From assembly GCA_030696315.1 (NCBI GenBank), contig JAUYSM010000111.1:1-64000 (forward strand): DNA of 64,000 nt, given 5' to 3'. Source of the stretch: Pseudohongiella sp. (lineage in GTDB: Bacteria; Pseudomonadota; Gammaproteobacteria; Pseudomonadales; Pseudohongiellaceae). Made by a program: the position numbers and the translations under genes. This document shows positions 38,496 to 47,679 of this stretch, one piece after another (the first letter of the stretch is position 1; every line of letters starts with the position of its first letter). The notes beneath the pieces were generated by a model, which did no database searches, had not been told where the DNA came from, and worked only from the letters and a program-made list of their open reading frames with translations.

Positions 38496-38536
38496 GATTG
38501 GTGGCCACCTGATGTAAAACTGTCAAAGCGCTCAGC

Positions 38537-38559
38537 CCCTGAGGTGCAATTCCTCAGGG
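38537..38559 (+). terminator. Hairpin after fliK
   Basis: CCCTGAGG (38537-38544) and CCTCAGGG (38552-38559) form an 8-bp perfect stem with a seven-base loop, 42 bases after the fliK stop. No U-tract follows. It separates the fliE-fliK transcript from the sigma54 promoter of fliL. Confidence 0.5.
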
Positions 38560-38673
38560 TGCGCGTCACAAATTTGGCGATTGCATCGCAGAATGATCCT
38601 GCAGTTAAACAATTTGATTTACCCGCTATTAAAATCTTATCAAAACCATTAACTTAGCGTACTACTTAAAGTA

Positions 38674-38689
38674 TGGCACAAGCTTTGCT
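38674..38689 (+). promoter_or_regulatory. Sigma54 promoter of the fliL-flhB operon
   Basis: TGGCACAAGCTTTGCT is a full match to the sigma54 consensus. Transcription should begin near base 38700, which rules out any fliL start before that point. Confidence 0.92.
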
Positions 38690-38744
38690 TCTGCCTGTGT
38701 ATTCTATGTCCGATTATTCTGACAGTTCGGCGAACGAGGCGGCT

Positions 38745-39227
38745 ATGGCACAAGATGGTGATAAAACTGCAAAAAAAGGCAAAAAGGGCCTGGTCATTGG
38801 CGCGCTTGCCGGGGTGTTGGTGTTGGGTGGAGGTGCCGGCGCGTTTTTGTTTATGGGTGGTGAGCCTGCTGAACCGGTCAGCACTGAACCCGCAGGCCCG
38901 GTGCTGGGTCCCGTTCAGTATCTGGAGCTGGCACCCTCGTTTATCGTGAACTTCCCGCATCAAGGTCGTCAGCGTTTTTTGCAGGCCAGCATCTCTGTTA
39001 TGAGTCGCGACCCCCAGGCCTTGGAGGCTGTCACTCAGCACATGCCGGTTGTCAGGCATAATTTGATCAACCTGTTAAATGCACAGATGTTGTTGGTATT
39101 TGAAGACCCAACGGGTATTGAACTTCTGCGCCAATTGGCTACTCAAGAGGTCAAACAGGTGTTGATGCGCGAGATTGGCAGGGAAGGCATCGAAGAAGTG
39201 TTGTTTACCAATTTTGTAATGCAATAA
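38745..39227 (+). CDS. fliL: FliL, flagellar motor stator-supporting protein
   Basis: From the ATG at 38745 FliL has 160 residues: a basic N-terminus (KTAKKGKKG), one membrane helix (about 17-36) and a periplasmic domain (YLELAPSFIVNF to EVLFTNFVMQ) that rings the stator. Earlier ATGs at 38673 and 38706 lie inside or only six bases after the expected transcript start of the sigma54 promoter, while GAGG stands 8-10 bases before 38745. First gene of fliLMNOPQR-flhB. Confidence 0.9.
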   Translation: MAQDGDKTAKKGKKGLVIGALAGVLVLGGGAGAFLFMGGEPAEPVSTEPAGPVLGPVQYLELAPSFIVNFPHQGRQRFLQASISVMSRDPQALEAVTQHMPVVRHNLINLLNAQMLLVFEDPTGIELLRQLATQEVKQVLMREIGREGIEEVLFTNFVMQ

Positions 39228-39243
39228 ATCAAAAGAGACTCAC

Positions 39244-40212
39244 ATGCAGGATCTGTTATCACAAGACGAAATTGACGCGTTATTGCATGGTGTTGATGAC
39301 TCCATGCTTGACCCCGGCCTTGAAGACGATGCCGGGTCGGTTCGCCCGTATGATCTGACCACGCAGGATCGCATTGTGCGCGGGCGTATGCCGACCCTCG
39401 AAATGATCAATGAACGATTTGCGCGCGGCACGCGCATCAGTTTATTCAATTTATTGCGTCGCACCGCAGACGTCTCCATCGGCGGTGTTCAGATCACCAA
39501 GTTTGGCGAATACCTTCACACGCTCTATGTTCCTACCAGTTTGAATCTGGTCAAGTTTCGACCCTTGCGCGGCACAGCATTGATTGTGCTGGATGCCAAG
39601 CTGGTGTTTAAGTTGGTCGATAACTATTTTGGTGGTGATGGACGTCACGCAAAAATTGAAGGCAGGGAATTCACTCCCACAGAACTGCGTGTAGTGCAGA
39701 TGGTACTGAACCAGATTTTTGCTGATCTTGGTGAAGCATGGCGTAACGTTTACAAACTCGAATTTGACTACCTGCGCTCGGAAGTCAACCCGGCCATGGC
39801 CAATATTGTCAGCCCCAGTGAAGTTGTTGTGGTCAGCACTTTTCACATAGAGCTCGATGGCGGTGGCGGCGACATTCATATTACCCAACCCTATGCCATG
39901 ATTGAACCCATACGCGAGCTGCTGGACGCGGGTATGCAAAGTGATGTAGACGAGCATGATGAACGCTGGGGCAATGCACTGCGCGAGCAAATCAAAGATG
40001 CAACCGTCGATTTCACGTGTGATCTGTTTGAACGCTCCATCACACTGCGGGATGTTGTCGATCTGGAAGCAGGCGATGTGATCCCGATAGAAATGCCGGA
40101 AACTGTTGTACTCAAAGCCAATGGTATTCCGATGTTCAATACACGTATTGGTATGTCAAATGGCAATCTGGCACTGCGCATAGAAGGTGTGCACAGACGT
40201 CATCAAAAGTGA
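39244..40212 (+). CDS. fliM: FliM, flagellar motor switch protein
   Basis: A 322-residue FliM. The N-terminal CheY-P-binding peptide LLSQDEIDALLHG opens the protein, the middle domain has the GGxG-type loop and FARGTRISLFNLLRR, and the C-terminal SpoA domain (about 245-320, DVVDLEAGDVIPIEMPE) contacts FliN. It receives the signal of phosphorylated CheY (49470) and reverses rotation. Starts 16 bases after fliL. Confidence 0.98.
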   Translation: MQDLLSQDEIDALLHGVDDSMLDPGLEDDAGSVRPYDLTTQDRIVRGRMPTLEMINERFARGTRISLFNLLRRTADVSIGGVQITKFGEYLHTLYVPTSLNLVKFRPLRGTALIVLDAKLVFKLVDNYFGGDGRHAKIEGREFTPTELRVVQMVLNQIFADLGEAWRNVYKLEFDYLRSEVNPAMANIVSPSEVVVVSTFHIELDGGGGDIHITQPYAMIEPIRELLDAGMQSDVDEHDERWGNALREQIKDATVDFTCDLFERSITLRDVVDLEAGDVIPIEMPETVVLKANGIPMFNTRIGMSNGNLALRIEGVHRRHQK

Positions 40213-40259
40213 ACTGGCAGCTCAAAACAAATTACGCATAAATGAATTAACGAGGAAAC

Positions 40260-40616
40260 ATGATGAGTGACGACAAGGCGATGGCAGATGAGTGGGCAGC
40301 AGCGATGGAGGAAGATGCGTTTTCCAAATCGGCTGATGCTGACAAAAAAACCAGAGCGCCGGATCTGGATGTCATTCTGGATATCCCAGTGCGCATCTCT
40401 ATGGAAGTTGGCAGTACTGCCATAACCATACGAAATTTATTACAGCTGAATCAGGGTTCTGTCATTGAACTTGACCGCTTGGCGGGGGAACCATTAGATG
40501 TATTGGTTAATGGTACTTTGATTGCCCACGGTGAGGTGGTGGTTGTGAACGACAAGTTTGGTATTCGCATGACGGATGTCATCAGCCCCTCTGAACGCAT
40601 CAAGAAGTTGCGTTAA
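40260..40616 (+). CDS. fliN: FliN, flagellar motor switch protein
   Basis: A 118-residue C-ring protein with an acidic N-terminal stretch and a SpoA domain (about 35-118: LDVILDIPVRISMEVGSTAITIRNLLQLNQGSVIELDRLAGEPLDVLVNG). A GAGGA site lies before a double ATG; the first is used. The stop is two bases before fliO. Confidence 0.98.
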   Translation: MMSDDKAMADEWAAAMEEDAFSKSADADKKTRAPDLDVILDIPVRISMEVGSTAITIRNLLQLNQGSVIELDRLAGEPLDVLVNGTLIAHGEVVVVNDKFGIRMTDVISPSERIKKLR

Positions 40617-40618
40617 TC

Positions 40619-41026
40619 ATGGCGGAATTAACAACTGCCGGCGAAACCCTTGAACCTGTTTCTTTACTTGGCGCGGGTGGTGCAAGCGCGGTAGGCCAAA
40701 CCTTACTTTGGTTATTGCTTGTTGTCGGATTGATCCTGCTGCTGGCCTGGCTTGCCAGACGCATTGGTGGTTTACAGATGCAAAATGCTGGCGCCATCAA
40801 AATGCTGAGCATGTTGCCCGTTGGCAATAAAGAACGCATAGCACTGGTGCAGGTGGGCGATAAACAACTGTTGATTGGCATTGCACCCGGGCGCGTCAAT
40901 ACACTGCACGTATTTGAGCAGGCTGTCATCAACACGGATGTTGCGGCAAACCAGAGCGCAGAAATCCCCGGAAAACAATCGTTTCAACAAATACTACTGA
41001 ACACTGTGACAGGGAAACGCTTGTGA
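40619..41026 (+). CDS. fliO: FliO, flagellar export-gate assembly protein
   Basis: A 135-residue FliO, which helps FliP rings form. One membrane helix (about 24-46) is followed by a small cytoplasmic domain with [32 protein letters not shown], the typical part. Tightly placed between fliN and fliP, with a GTGA overlap to the latter. Confidence 0.92.
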   Translation: MAELTTAGETLEPVSLLGAGGASAVGQTLLWLLLVVGLILLLAWLARRIGGLQMQNAGAIKMLSMLPVGNKERIALVQVGDKQLLIGIAPGRVNTLHVFEQAVINTDVAANQSAEIPGKQSFQQILLNTVTGKRL

Positions 41027-41808
41027 TACAGAAACTGATCCTGACCCTGTGCGCGCTGCTGTTGTCCACATCCCTGATCGCGCAAGACACTACCACCATC
41101 AGCACACTGCCAGAGGCACAAAACCTCGTGACCGGCATTCCGGCGTTGTCCGTCACCACCGGTGCCGACGGCGGACAACAATACACGGTCTCGCTGCAAA
41201 TCCTGGCCATCATGACCGCGCTGACACTGTTGCCCGCGTTGGCCATGATGATGACGTCGTTTACAAGAATTATTGTGGTATTCGCCATTTTGAGACAGGC
41301 ATTAGGGCTGCAACAGACACCCTCCAACCAGATTTTGCTGGGTCTTGCGCTGTTTTTGTCGATATTCATCATGACGCCGGTTTTCCAGCAGTTAAACGAA
41401 ACAGCCATTCAGCCTTACATCAATGAAGAAATATCCGCACAGGAAGCATTAACTCTGGCCGAAATCCCATTTCGCACCTTTATGTCAGCACAGACTCGCG
41501 AATCCGACCTTCAGTTGTTCCTGGAACTTTCAGACACACCGGAAGTTGCCAGTATCGACGAGGTGCCCATTACTGTTTTGATTCCGGCATTTGTGACCAG
41601 CGAATTAAAAACTGCGTTTCAGATCGGGTTCCTGCTGTTCATTCCGTTTTTGGTGATCGACCTGGTCGTCGCCAGCGTGTTGATGGCGATGGGCATGATG
41701 ATGTTGTCACCCATCATCATTTCGCTGCCTTTCAAGATCATGCTGTTTGTGTTGATTGACGGCTGGGCCATGGTGATAGGCACGTTGGCAATGAGTTTTG
41801 GAGTCTGA
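41023..41808 (+). CDS. fliP: FliP, flagellar export-gate protein
   Basis: A 261-residue core export-gate protein read from GTG, which overlaps the fliO stop (GTGA). A cleavable signal peptide (about 1-20, ending LIAQD) is followed by four membrane helices and the conserved [20 protein letters not shown] and [22 protein letters not shown]. FliP forms the pore with FliQ and FliR. Confidence 0.98.
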   Translation: MIQKLILTLCALLLSTSLIAQDTTTISTLPEAQNLVTGIPALSVTTGADGGQQYTVSLQILAIMTALTLLPALAMMMTSFTRIIVVFAILRQALGLQQTPSNQILLGLALFLSIFIMTPVFQQLNETAIQPYINEEISAQEALTLAEIPFRTFMSAQTRESDLQLFLELSDTPEVASIDEVPITVLIPAFVTSELKTAFQIGFLLFIPFLVIDLVVASVLMAMGMMMLSPIIISLPFKIMLFVLIDGWAMVIGTLAMSFGV

Positions 41809-41810
41809 CC

Positions 41811-42083
41811 ATGATGACACCCGATGTTGCAGTAGGTATCTGGCGCGAAGCGATGTGGCTGATAGTGTTACTCGTGGCGGTTATTGTAATGCCAAGTCTA
41901 CTGATTGGACTGGTGATCAGTACCTTCCAGGCGGCCACACAGATTAACGAACAAACCTTGAGCTTTTTGCCTCGTCTGTTGGTCACTCTGATTGTGATCA
42001 TCATTACCGGCCCATGGTTGCTGCGCCGAATTATGGATTACACAGAACAGTTGGTTCTGAGTATTCCGTTTTTGGTTGGGTAA
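41811..42083 (+). CDS. fliQ: FliQ, flagellar export-gate protein
   Basis: A 90-residue protein with two membrane helices (about 14-40 and 52-76) and the family segments LISTFQAATQINEQTLSFLPR-like (about 40-60). It wraps the FliP/FliR pore. It starts two bases after fliP; the first of two ATGs is used. Confidence 0.97.
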   Translation: MMTPDVAVGIWREAMWLIVLLVAVIVMPSLLIGLVISTFQAATQINEQTLSFLPRLLVTLIVIIITGPWLLRRIMDYTEQLVLSIPFLVG

Positions 42084-42088
42084 GCAAA

Positions 42089-42862
42089 GTGATCAGTTAT
42101 ACCGAAGCCGAAATTGGTGCGCTGGTGGGCAGCTTCCTTTGGCCTTTGTTCAGAATCATGGGCTTTTTCCTGGCAGCACCGGTGGTGGGTTCGAATTTTG
42201 TACCGGCCCGCGTACGTCTCATTCTGGCGTTAGCTGTATCGATCCTGATAGCGCCAAGTTTACCCGACGTACCTGAAGTCCCGGCTCTGTCGGTCCCAGC
42301 ATTTCTGATTGTGTTGCAACAGGTACTGATTGGGTTTGCGCTGGGTTTCTTCATGCAGATGGTGTTTCAGATATTTATTGTGCTCGGACAGTTGATTGCC
42401 ATGCAGATGGGTCTTGGTTTCGCGTCCATGGTTGATCCAACCAACGGCATCAATGTGGCGATTCTGAGTAGCTTCTATATGATGTTTGTCACCATGTTGT
42501 TTGTCCTGTTCGATGGGCATCTGGTTATGATTTCAGTGATTGCCGAGAGTTTTGAACAGATTCCCATCAGCAGCACGGCCGTAGACAGAGATATTTATTA
42601 TAGACTTATCAGCACGATAAGCTGGGTATTCTCAAGTGCTTTGTTACTTGCATTGCCCGCGCTGACAGCCTTGCTGATCACCAACTTTGCGTTTGGCATT
42701 ATGACCCGTGCAGCACCACAAATGAATATTTTTGCCTTGGGCTTTCCGGTTGCGTTGATGTTCGGCTTGTTTATCATCTGGATGACCATGGGTTATTTCG
42801 AAGAAATTTCACGCACAGTGTTTACCGACATGTTTATCCGCATGCGCGCACTGCTTAACTGA
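42089..42862 (+). CDS. fliR: FliR, flagellar export-gate protein
   Basis: A 257-residue membrane protein with about six helices, read from a GTG five bases after the fliQ stop. The N-terminal LVGSFLWPLFRIMGFFLAAPVVG and MQMGLGFASMVDP are FliR features. An ATG at 42014 in the same frame would place 25 unrelated residues over the fliQ end; length and homology favour the GTG. Confidence 0.95.
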   Translation: MISYTEAEIGALVGSFLWPLFRIMGFFLAAPVVGSNFVPARVRLILALAVSILIAPSLPDVPEVPALSVPAFLIVLQQVLIGFALGFFMQMVFQIFIVLGQLIAMQMGLGFASMVDPTNGINVAILSSFYMMFVTMLFVLFDGHLVMISVIAESFEQIPISSTAVDRDIYYRLISTISWVFSSALLLALPALTALLITNFAFGIMTRAAPQMNIFALGFPVALMFGLFIIWMTMGYFEEISRTVFTDMFIRMRALLN

Positions 42863-42881
42863 CTTGAGGAGCTGTTAAATC

Positions 42882-44015
42882 ATGGCTGAAGAAGACTCCT
42901 CGTCGGAAAAGTCGCAAGAACCCACCTCCAAACGCCTTGAACAAGCAAAAGAGGACGGTGACACCGTTCGCTCCCGCGAACTTAACACCATGGCGATCCT
43001 GTTAGCCGGCAGTGGCGCTTTGTTAATTTTTGGCGGATTCATGATTGAATCCATGCGCAGCATCATGGTCTATAACTTTTCGTTTGACCGCAGTCAGATA
43101 TTTGACACCAGTGCGATGTTACAACACCTGGAAGTGGCAATTATGGAAGGCCTCAGATCGCTGGGCCCCATATTTATCGTGTTACTAATTGCCGCCATTC
43201 TGGGTCCCATCTCATTGGGTGGCTGGAACATGACATTCAAGGCGGTGATGCCCAAAGCCAATCGTATGGATCCGATGGCAGGGCTCAAACGCATGTTTGG
43301 CAGCAAAGCCTTGGTAGAACTGGCCAAAGCAGCTGGCAAAGTGCTGGTGGTCGCAGCCATCGCGCTGCTTATTTTTGTGCTCAACACCGACCGCATCATG
43401 CAGATCTATTCCGAACCGATTTTGCCTGCCATGCAGCACACATTGTCCATTCTGGGATGGTCAGTGCTGGGAATGTCCTGCGCGATGATCCTGATCACGC
43501 TGATTGATGTGCCGTTCCAGATACACTCGCACACCCAGAAACTCAAGATGACCTTGCAACAGGTCAAAGATGAAATGAAGGATTCCGAAGGTAAACCGGA
43601 GGTCAAACAACGTATTCGTCAACTGCAGTATCAGATGACACAAAATCGCATGATGTCGAACCTGCCTCAGGCTGATGTCATCATCACTAACCCTGAACAT
43701 TACTCTGTCGCACTGAAGTACCAACAAGGGGGTGATGGGGCTCCGGTTTTGTTAGCCAAGGGAGTTGACTTGATTGCGATGAAAATTCGGGAAGTTGCCC
43801 GGCTTAATAACATCACCATCGTCGAGTCACCCGTGCTTGCCCGCGCCATTTTTTACAATACCCGTCTGGATGAAGAAATCCCGGAAGGACTGTACAAAGC
43901 GGTTGCCCAGGTACTTGCCTATGTCTTCCAACTCCGACAATACAAACCTGGTAAAGGACCAAAACCCGTCCTCAGTAAAGACCTGCAAGTGCCTGAGGAC
44001 TTGCGTCACGATTAA
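42882..44015 (+). CDS. flhB: FlhB, flagellar export switch protein
   Basis: A 377-residue FlhB: charged N-terminus, four membrane helices (about 35-205) and a cytoplasmic domain with the self-cleavage site. The site reads N270-P271-E272-H273 instead of the standard NPTH; Asn and Pro, which carry the chemistry, are kept. It works with FliK to switch export from hook to filament. A GAGGAG site precedes the ATG. Last gene of the fliL operon; a 275-base gap follows. Confidence 0.97.
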   Translation: MAEEDSSSEKSQEPTSKRLEQAKEDGDTVRSRELNTMAILLAGSGALLIFGGFMIESMRSIMVYNFSFDRSQIFDTSAMLQHLEVAIMEGLRSLGPIFIVLLIAAILGPISLGGWNMTFKAVMPKANRMDPMAGLKRMFGSKALVELAKAAGKVLVVAAIALLIFVLNTDRIMQIYSEPILPAMQHTLSILGWSVLGMSCAMILITLIDVPFQIHSHTQKLKMTLQQVKDEMKDSEGKPEVKQRIRQLQYQMTQNRMMSNLPQADVIITNPEHYSVALKYQQGGDGAPVLLAKGVDLIAMKIREVARLNNITIVESPVLARAIFYNTRLDEEIPEGLYKAVAQVLAYVFQLRQYKPGKGPKPVLSKDLQVPEDLRHD

Positions 44016-44138
44016 AACTGCACCCCCCCGACATCTCCGCTTTGATGTTGATAGATTGCGCCTTCAACACCCTGCAAGCCATTGTTTTTATTAACCCGAC
44101 CCCGTTATCTCAATTTATTTTTGCCTTTGATTGAAAGT

Positions 44139-44154
44139 GTGCACGACTTTTGCA
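44139..44154 (+). promoter_or_regulatory. Possible weak sigma54 promoter upstream of flhA
   Basis: GTGCACGACTTTTGCA matches TGGCACG-N4-TTGCA except in the first two bases, so one of the invariant -24 Gs is lost. flhA is sigma54-driven in Pseudomonas, which is why the site is listed. It may be inactive or fed by a strong activator. Confidence 0.33.
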
Positions 44155-44170
44155 GAGTACCTGTTGGGCA

Positions 44171-44203
44171 CGCTGTTTTCTGATGTTTTTTTAACAAACA
44201 GCG
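44171..44203. repeat. Inverted repeat in the flhB-flhA gap
   Basis: CGCTGTTT (44171-44178) and AAACAGCG (44196-44203) are exact reverse complements with 17 bases between, including a run of seven T. It may be a terminator-like structure or a binding site just downstream of the possible flhA promoter. Confidence 0.35.
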
Positions 44204-44290
44204 TCAAGAATTTGGTGAACAGGTCCGTTTTTTCTGTTGCAGCGTCGAAACCCTGACGCTTCCATAAAAACGACCACAACTCAGTCAAAA

Positions 44291-46438
44291 ATGGCATCAA
44301 CCATGAATTTGGGCAGTAATCTGGATCGTACAAATCTACTGAGCAACGCCAGGAATATCACCCAGGGCAATCTGGGTATCCCGCTGTTGCTGTTGGTCAT
44401 TCTTGGCATGATGACTCTGCCAGTGCCTCCCATTCTGCTGGACATATTTTTCACTTTTAACATCACGATTGCACTGGTAGTTCTCAGCGTGTCTGTCTAC
44501 GCCATGCGCCCGCTGGATTTTGCAGTTTTTCCAACCATTCTTCTGGTATCAACACTGCTAAGACTGGCATTAAACGTGGCATCAACCCGGGTGGTGCTGC
44601 TGAATGGACACGAAGGTGGGGCAGCCGCTGGCAAAGTCATCGAGTCCTTTGGCGAAGTAGTTATTGGTGGCAATTACGCAGTCGGTTTGATTGTGTTTCT
44701 GATCCTGGTGATTATCAACTTTGTGGTTGTCACCAAAGGCGCAGGCCGAATCGCCGAGGTCAGTGCGCGCTTCACGCTGGATGCGATGCCTGGCAAACAG
44801 ATGGCGGTAGATGCAGACCTGAACGCAGGTGTGATTGATCAGGAGCAGGCGCGCAAACGTCGCAGCGAAATCACGCAGGAGGCCGATTTTTATGGCTCCA
44901 TGGACGGTGCCAGTAAATTTGTAAAGGGTGATGCTGTCGCGGGTATTTTGATCCTTGTCATCAACATGGTGGGTGGTCTTGGCATCGGCATGATGCAACA
45001 CGGGCTGGATTTTGCGACAGCAGCGGAGCGATACGCGCTGCTGACTATCGGTGATGGTCTGGTGGCACAAATTCCTGCGCTTATTTTGTCGACTGCCGCA
45101 GCAATCATGGTGACGCGCAGCAATACCAGCGAAATGATGGGCGCCCAGGTAATCGGTCAAATGTTTGCTACGCCCCGATCTTTGGGTGTGGCGGCAGGCA
45201 TCCTGTTTGTAATGGGCATTGTGCCCGGCATGCCTCACCTCGCTTTTTTGGCGCTGGCATTGGCGGCAGCCGCGGGCTCCGTTGCGATTTACTTCAAACA
45301 CAAAATTATCCCAACTCCGCCAGAACAGGTTATTGCTGAGAAGGCGGCGCAAGAGGCCAAAACCAAAGCAACTGAGCAGGAACTGGGCTGGAGTGATGTA
45401 ACACCTGTTGATGTTGTTGGCCTGGAAGTGGGATACCGGCTTATCCCCTTGGTGGACAAAAATCAGGGCGGCCAGCTGCTTGGACGCATCAAAGGCATCC
45501 GCAAGAAACTCTCACAGGATCTCGGTTTCCTGGTGCCATCTGTCCACATTCGCGACAACCTCGATCTGCAACCCAACGAATATCGCATCAATCTGATGGG
45601 TGTAAACATTGGAGGCGCCGAGATTTATCCGGAGCGAGAGATGGCAATCAATCCAGGTCAGGTTTATGGCAGAGCGCAAGGTATTTCCGCCAAAGATCCG
45701 GCGTTTGGCCTGGAAGCAATCTGGATAGAACCGAGCCAGCGCGAGCACGTTCAAGCGCTTGGATATACCGTTGTAGATGCCAGCACGGTCGTTGCAACAC
45801 ACATGAATACCTTGCTGCAAAAACACGCGCATGAACTGTTGGGACATGATGAAGTTCACGAGCTGTTAGCCATGCTTGGCAAGACTTCCAAAAAGCTGGC
45901 GGAAGAACTTCCGACGCTGATCAATCCCAATATTCTGCGCAAAGTCCTGCAAAACCTGCTGCAAGAGGGCATCCCCGTCAAAGATATGCGCAGTATCGGC
46001 GAAGCGCTCGCGATGACATCGTCAAAGACCATGGATTCGGTGTCATTGACCTCTGCGGTGCGTGTTGCGCTAGCCCGAGTGATCATTCAAGGCATCTACG
46101 GCACCCGCGCAGAATTGCCAGTGATGACACTTGATCCACAACTGGAACAGATTTTGCTTAAAGCAGTACAACAGTCATCACAACATGCGGAAGCGGCAAG
46201 TTCAGATGACAGCGTCGTCATAGAACCCGGTATTGCAGAACGCTTACAGCAAGCATTGGTTCAGGCCGCGCAGCGGCAGGAAATTGCCGGCAACCCAGCT
46301 GTTTTACTGGTTGGAGCACCGCTCAGACCATTGTTGTCGCGGTTTGTACGTTTCACCTTAAGCGGCATCAAAGTGCTTTCGTACCAGGAAATACCAGATA
46401 ACAAACAGATCACCATCGTTGCGACCATCGGTCAGTAG
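44291..46438 (+). CDS. flhA: FlhA, flagellar export-gate protein
   Basis: A 715-residue FlhA: eight N-terminal membrane helices (to about 320) with RPLDFAVFPTILLVSTLLRLALNVASTR and the FHIPEP-type signature region including DAMPGKQMAVDADLNAG, and a four-domain cytoplasmic part that receives chaperone-substrate pairs. The start is uncertain among ATG 44291, ATG 44303 and a TTG at 44237; none has a strong ribosome site. Position 44303 gives the N-terminus most like Pseudomonas FlhA. Confidence 0.96.
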   Translation: MASTMNLGSNLDRTNLLSNARNITQGNLGIPLLLLVILGMMTLPVPPILLDIFFTFNITIALVVLSVSVYAMRPLDFAVFPTILLVSTLLRLALNVASTRVVLLNGHEGGAAAGKVIESFGEVVIGGNYAVGLIVFLILVIINFVVVTKGAGRIAEVSARFTLDAMPGKQMAVDADLNAGVIDQEQARKRRSEITQEADFYGSMDGASKFVKGDAVAGILILVINMVGGLGIGMMQHGLDFATAAERYALLTIGDGLVAQIPALILSTAAAIMVTRSNTSEMMGAQVIGQMFATPRSLGVAAGILFVMGIVPGMPHLAFLALALAAAAGSVAIYFKHKIIPTPPEQVIAEKAAQEAKTKATEQELGWSDVTPVDVVGLEVGYRLIPLVDKNQGGQLLGRIKGIRKKLSQDLGFLVPSVHIRDNLDLQPNEYRINLMGVNIGGAEIYPEREMAINPGQVYGRAQGISAKDPAFGLEAIWIEPSQREHVQALGYTVVDASTVVATHMNTLLQKHAHELLGHDEVHELLAMLGKTSKKLAEELPTLINPNILRKVLQNLLQEGIPVKDMRSIGEALAMTSSKTMDSVSLTSAVRVALARVIIQGIYGTRAELPVMTLDPQLEQILLKAVQQSSQHAEAASSDDSVVIEPGIAERLQQALVQAAQRQEIAGNPAVLLVGAPLRPLLSRFVRFTLSGIKVLSYQEIPDNKQITIVATIGQ

Positions 46439-46455
46439 GTCAAAAGGAAAATATC

Positions 46456-47616
46456 ATGCAACTGAAAAAAATACAGGCAAAAGACATGCGTCAGGCGATG
46501 ATGCAGGTCAGGGACGAATTGGGCGATGATGCGGCCATCCTGTCCAGTCGCAGCTTGCCAGCCGGTGGTGTCGAAGTGATTGCGACACTGGCACCGGCCG
46601 CGCCGCTTGCCAAACCAGTTGCCTCTGCTGCCAAAACTGCTGACGCGAACGTCAGCAAAGCAGAATTCGGCGCCATGCGTTCGGAATTGCACAGTATACG
46701 TACCCTGTTGCAACAACGTATTAATGGTCTGGCATGGGAGCAATTCTCCAATCGATCGCCTGCCCAGGCCGTGGTCTGGGAGCGACTGACAGCCATGGGG
46801 ATACCCGGTTTTCTGACACGTCAATTAGTTGACAAAGCGGGCAACGGAAAAACCATTGACCAGAACTGGAAGCAGGTACTCGCAGCCTTGGTCAAAACCA
46901 TTCCAGTGCTGGGCAACGATCCCGTTCAAGACGGCGGCAGGTTTGCATTCGTTGGGCCAACCGGCGCTGGAAAAACCACCACTATTGCCAAGCTGGCCAC
47001 CCGTTATGTGTTGCAGAATGGCGCAGACAGCGTGGCCTTGGTTACAACTGACAGTTTCAGACTCGCGGCCCACGAACAATTACGCACGCTGGGAAGGATA
47101 CTGGGCGTAACAGTCAAAGTTGTTGATGAACAACATACCCTGCAGGAAATCTTGGCTGGATTGAGCCACAAAAAACTGATTCTGATTGATACCGCAGGTT
47201 TGCCAGCCGGACACCCGGAACAACAGCGACAGCTTGCCATGTTGCGCAGCGTCATCAACCTGCAGAAATGGCTGGTTCTCCCCGTCACCAGCCAGGCCCA
47301 GGTTTTGCGTTCCGCATGGAAAACCTGTTCGACGGCAGGGATTTCTGCGTGTATTCTCACGCATATGGATGAAGCCTGTGTGCTGGGTGATGCACTGGCG
47401 CTGACCATTGAGCAAAAACTGCCGGTCGCCTACGAAACATTTGGTCAGGCGATACCCGATGATATTGCTGTCGCGCAGGCGACTGCTTTGGTAAGACGTG
47501 CAGTGGCGCTTGGCAGAGCGCAGGCGGAAGTGCCGGTTGAGCGCGAACGCATGATGTCCGAGTATGGTGGTCAAACCGCGATGACACCCGAGCTCCGTCG
47601 CATGGCGTCGATTTAG
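46456..47616 (+). CDS. flhF: FlhF, SRP-type GTPase for polar flagellum placement
   Basis: A 386-residue GTPase: N-terminal basic B region (about 1-100), then the NG domain with P-loop GPTGAGKTT (167-175), TTDSFRLAAHEQL and the DTAG loop (DTAGLPAGHPEQ near 240). It marks the cell pole where the flagellum is built and works against FleN. AAAGGAAAA precedes the ATG, 17 bases after flhA. Confidence 0.97.
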   Translation: MQLKKIQAKDMRQAMMQVRDELGDDAAILSSRSLPAGGVEVIATLAPAAPLAKPVASAAKTADANVSKAEFGAMRSELHSIRTLLQQRINGLAWEQFSNRSPAQAVVWERLTAMGIPGFLTRQLVDKAGNGKTIDQNWKQVLAALVKTIPVLGNDPVQDGGRFAFVGPTGAGKTTTIAKLATRYVLQNGADSVALVTTDSFRLAAHEQLRTLGRILGVTVKVVDEQHTLQEILAGLSHKKLILIDTAGLPAGHPEQQRQLAMLRSVINLQKWLVLPVTSQAQVLRSAWKTCSTAGISACILTHMDEACVLGDALALTIEQKLPVAYETFGQAIPDDIAVAQATALVRRAVALGRAQAEVPVERERMMSEYGGQTAMTPELRRMASI

Positions 47617-47679
47617 ACTGAAACATAGAAAAACTGTTGATCCTGGGTCAACGATCTGACTGATCTGGAGAGTGTTGGG

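Noticed and set aside
42014-42088. ATG-started extension of fliR
   Set aside because: It reads over the end of fliQ in another frame; the GTG at 42089 gives the normal FliR length.
44582-45352. 256-codon open frame on the minus strand inside flhA
   Set aside because: It lies fully antisense to a strongly conserved gene, and its translation is rich in Cys, His and Arg with no domain, as expected for a shadow frame.
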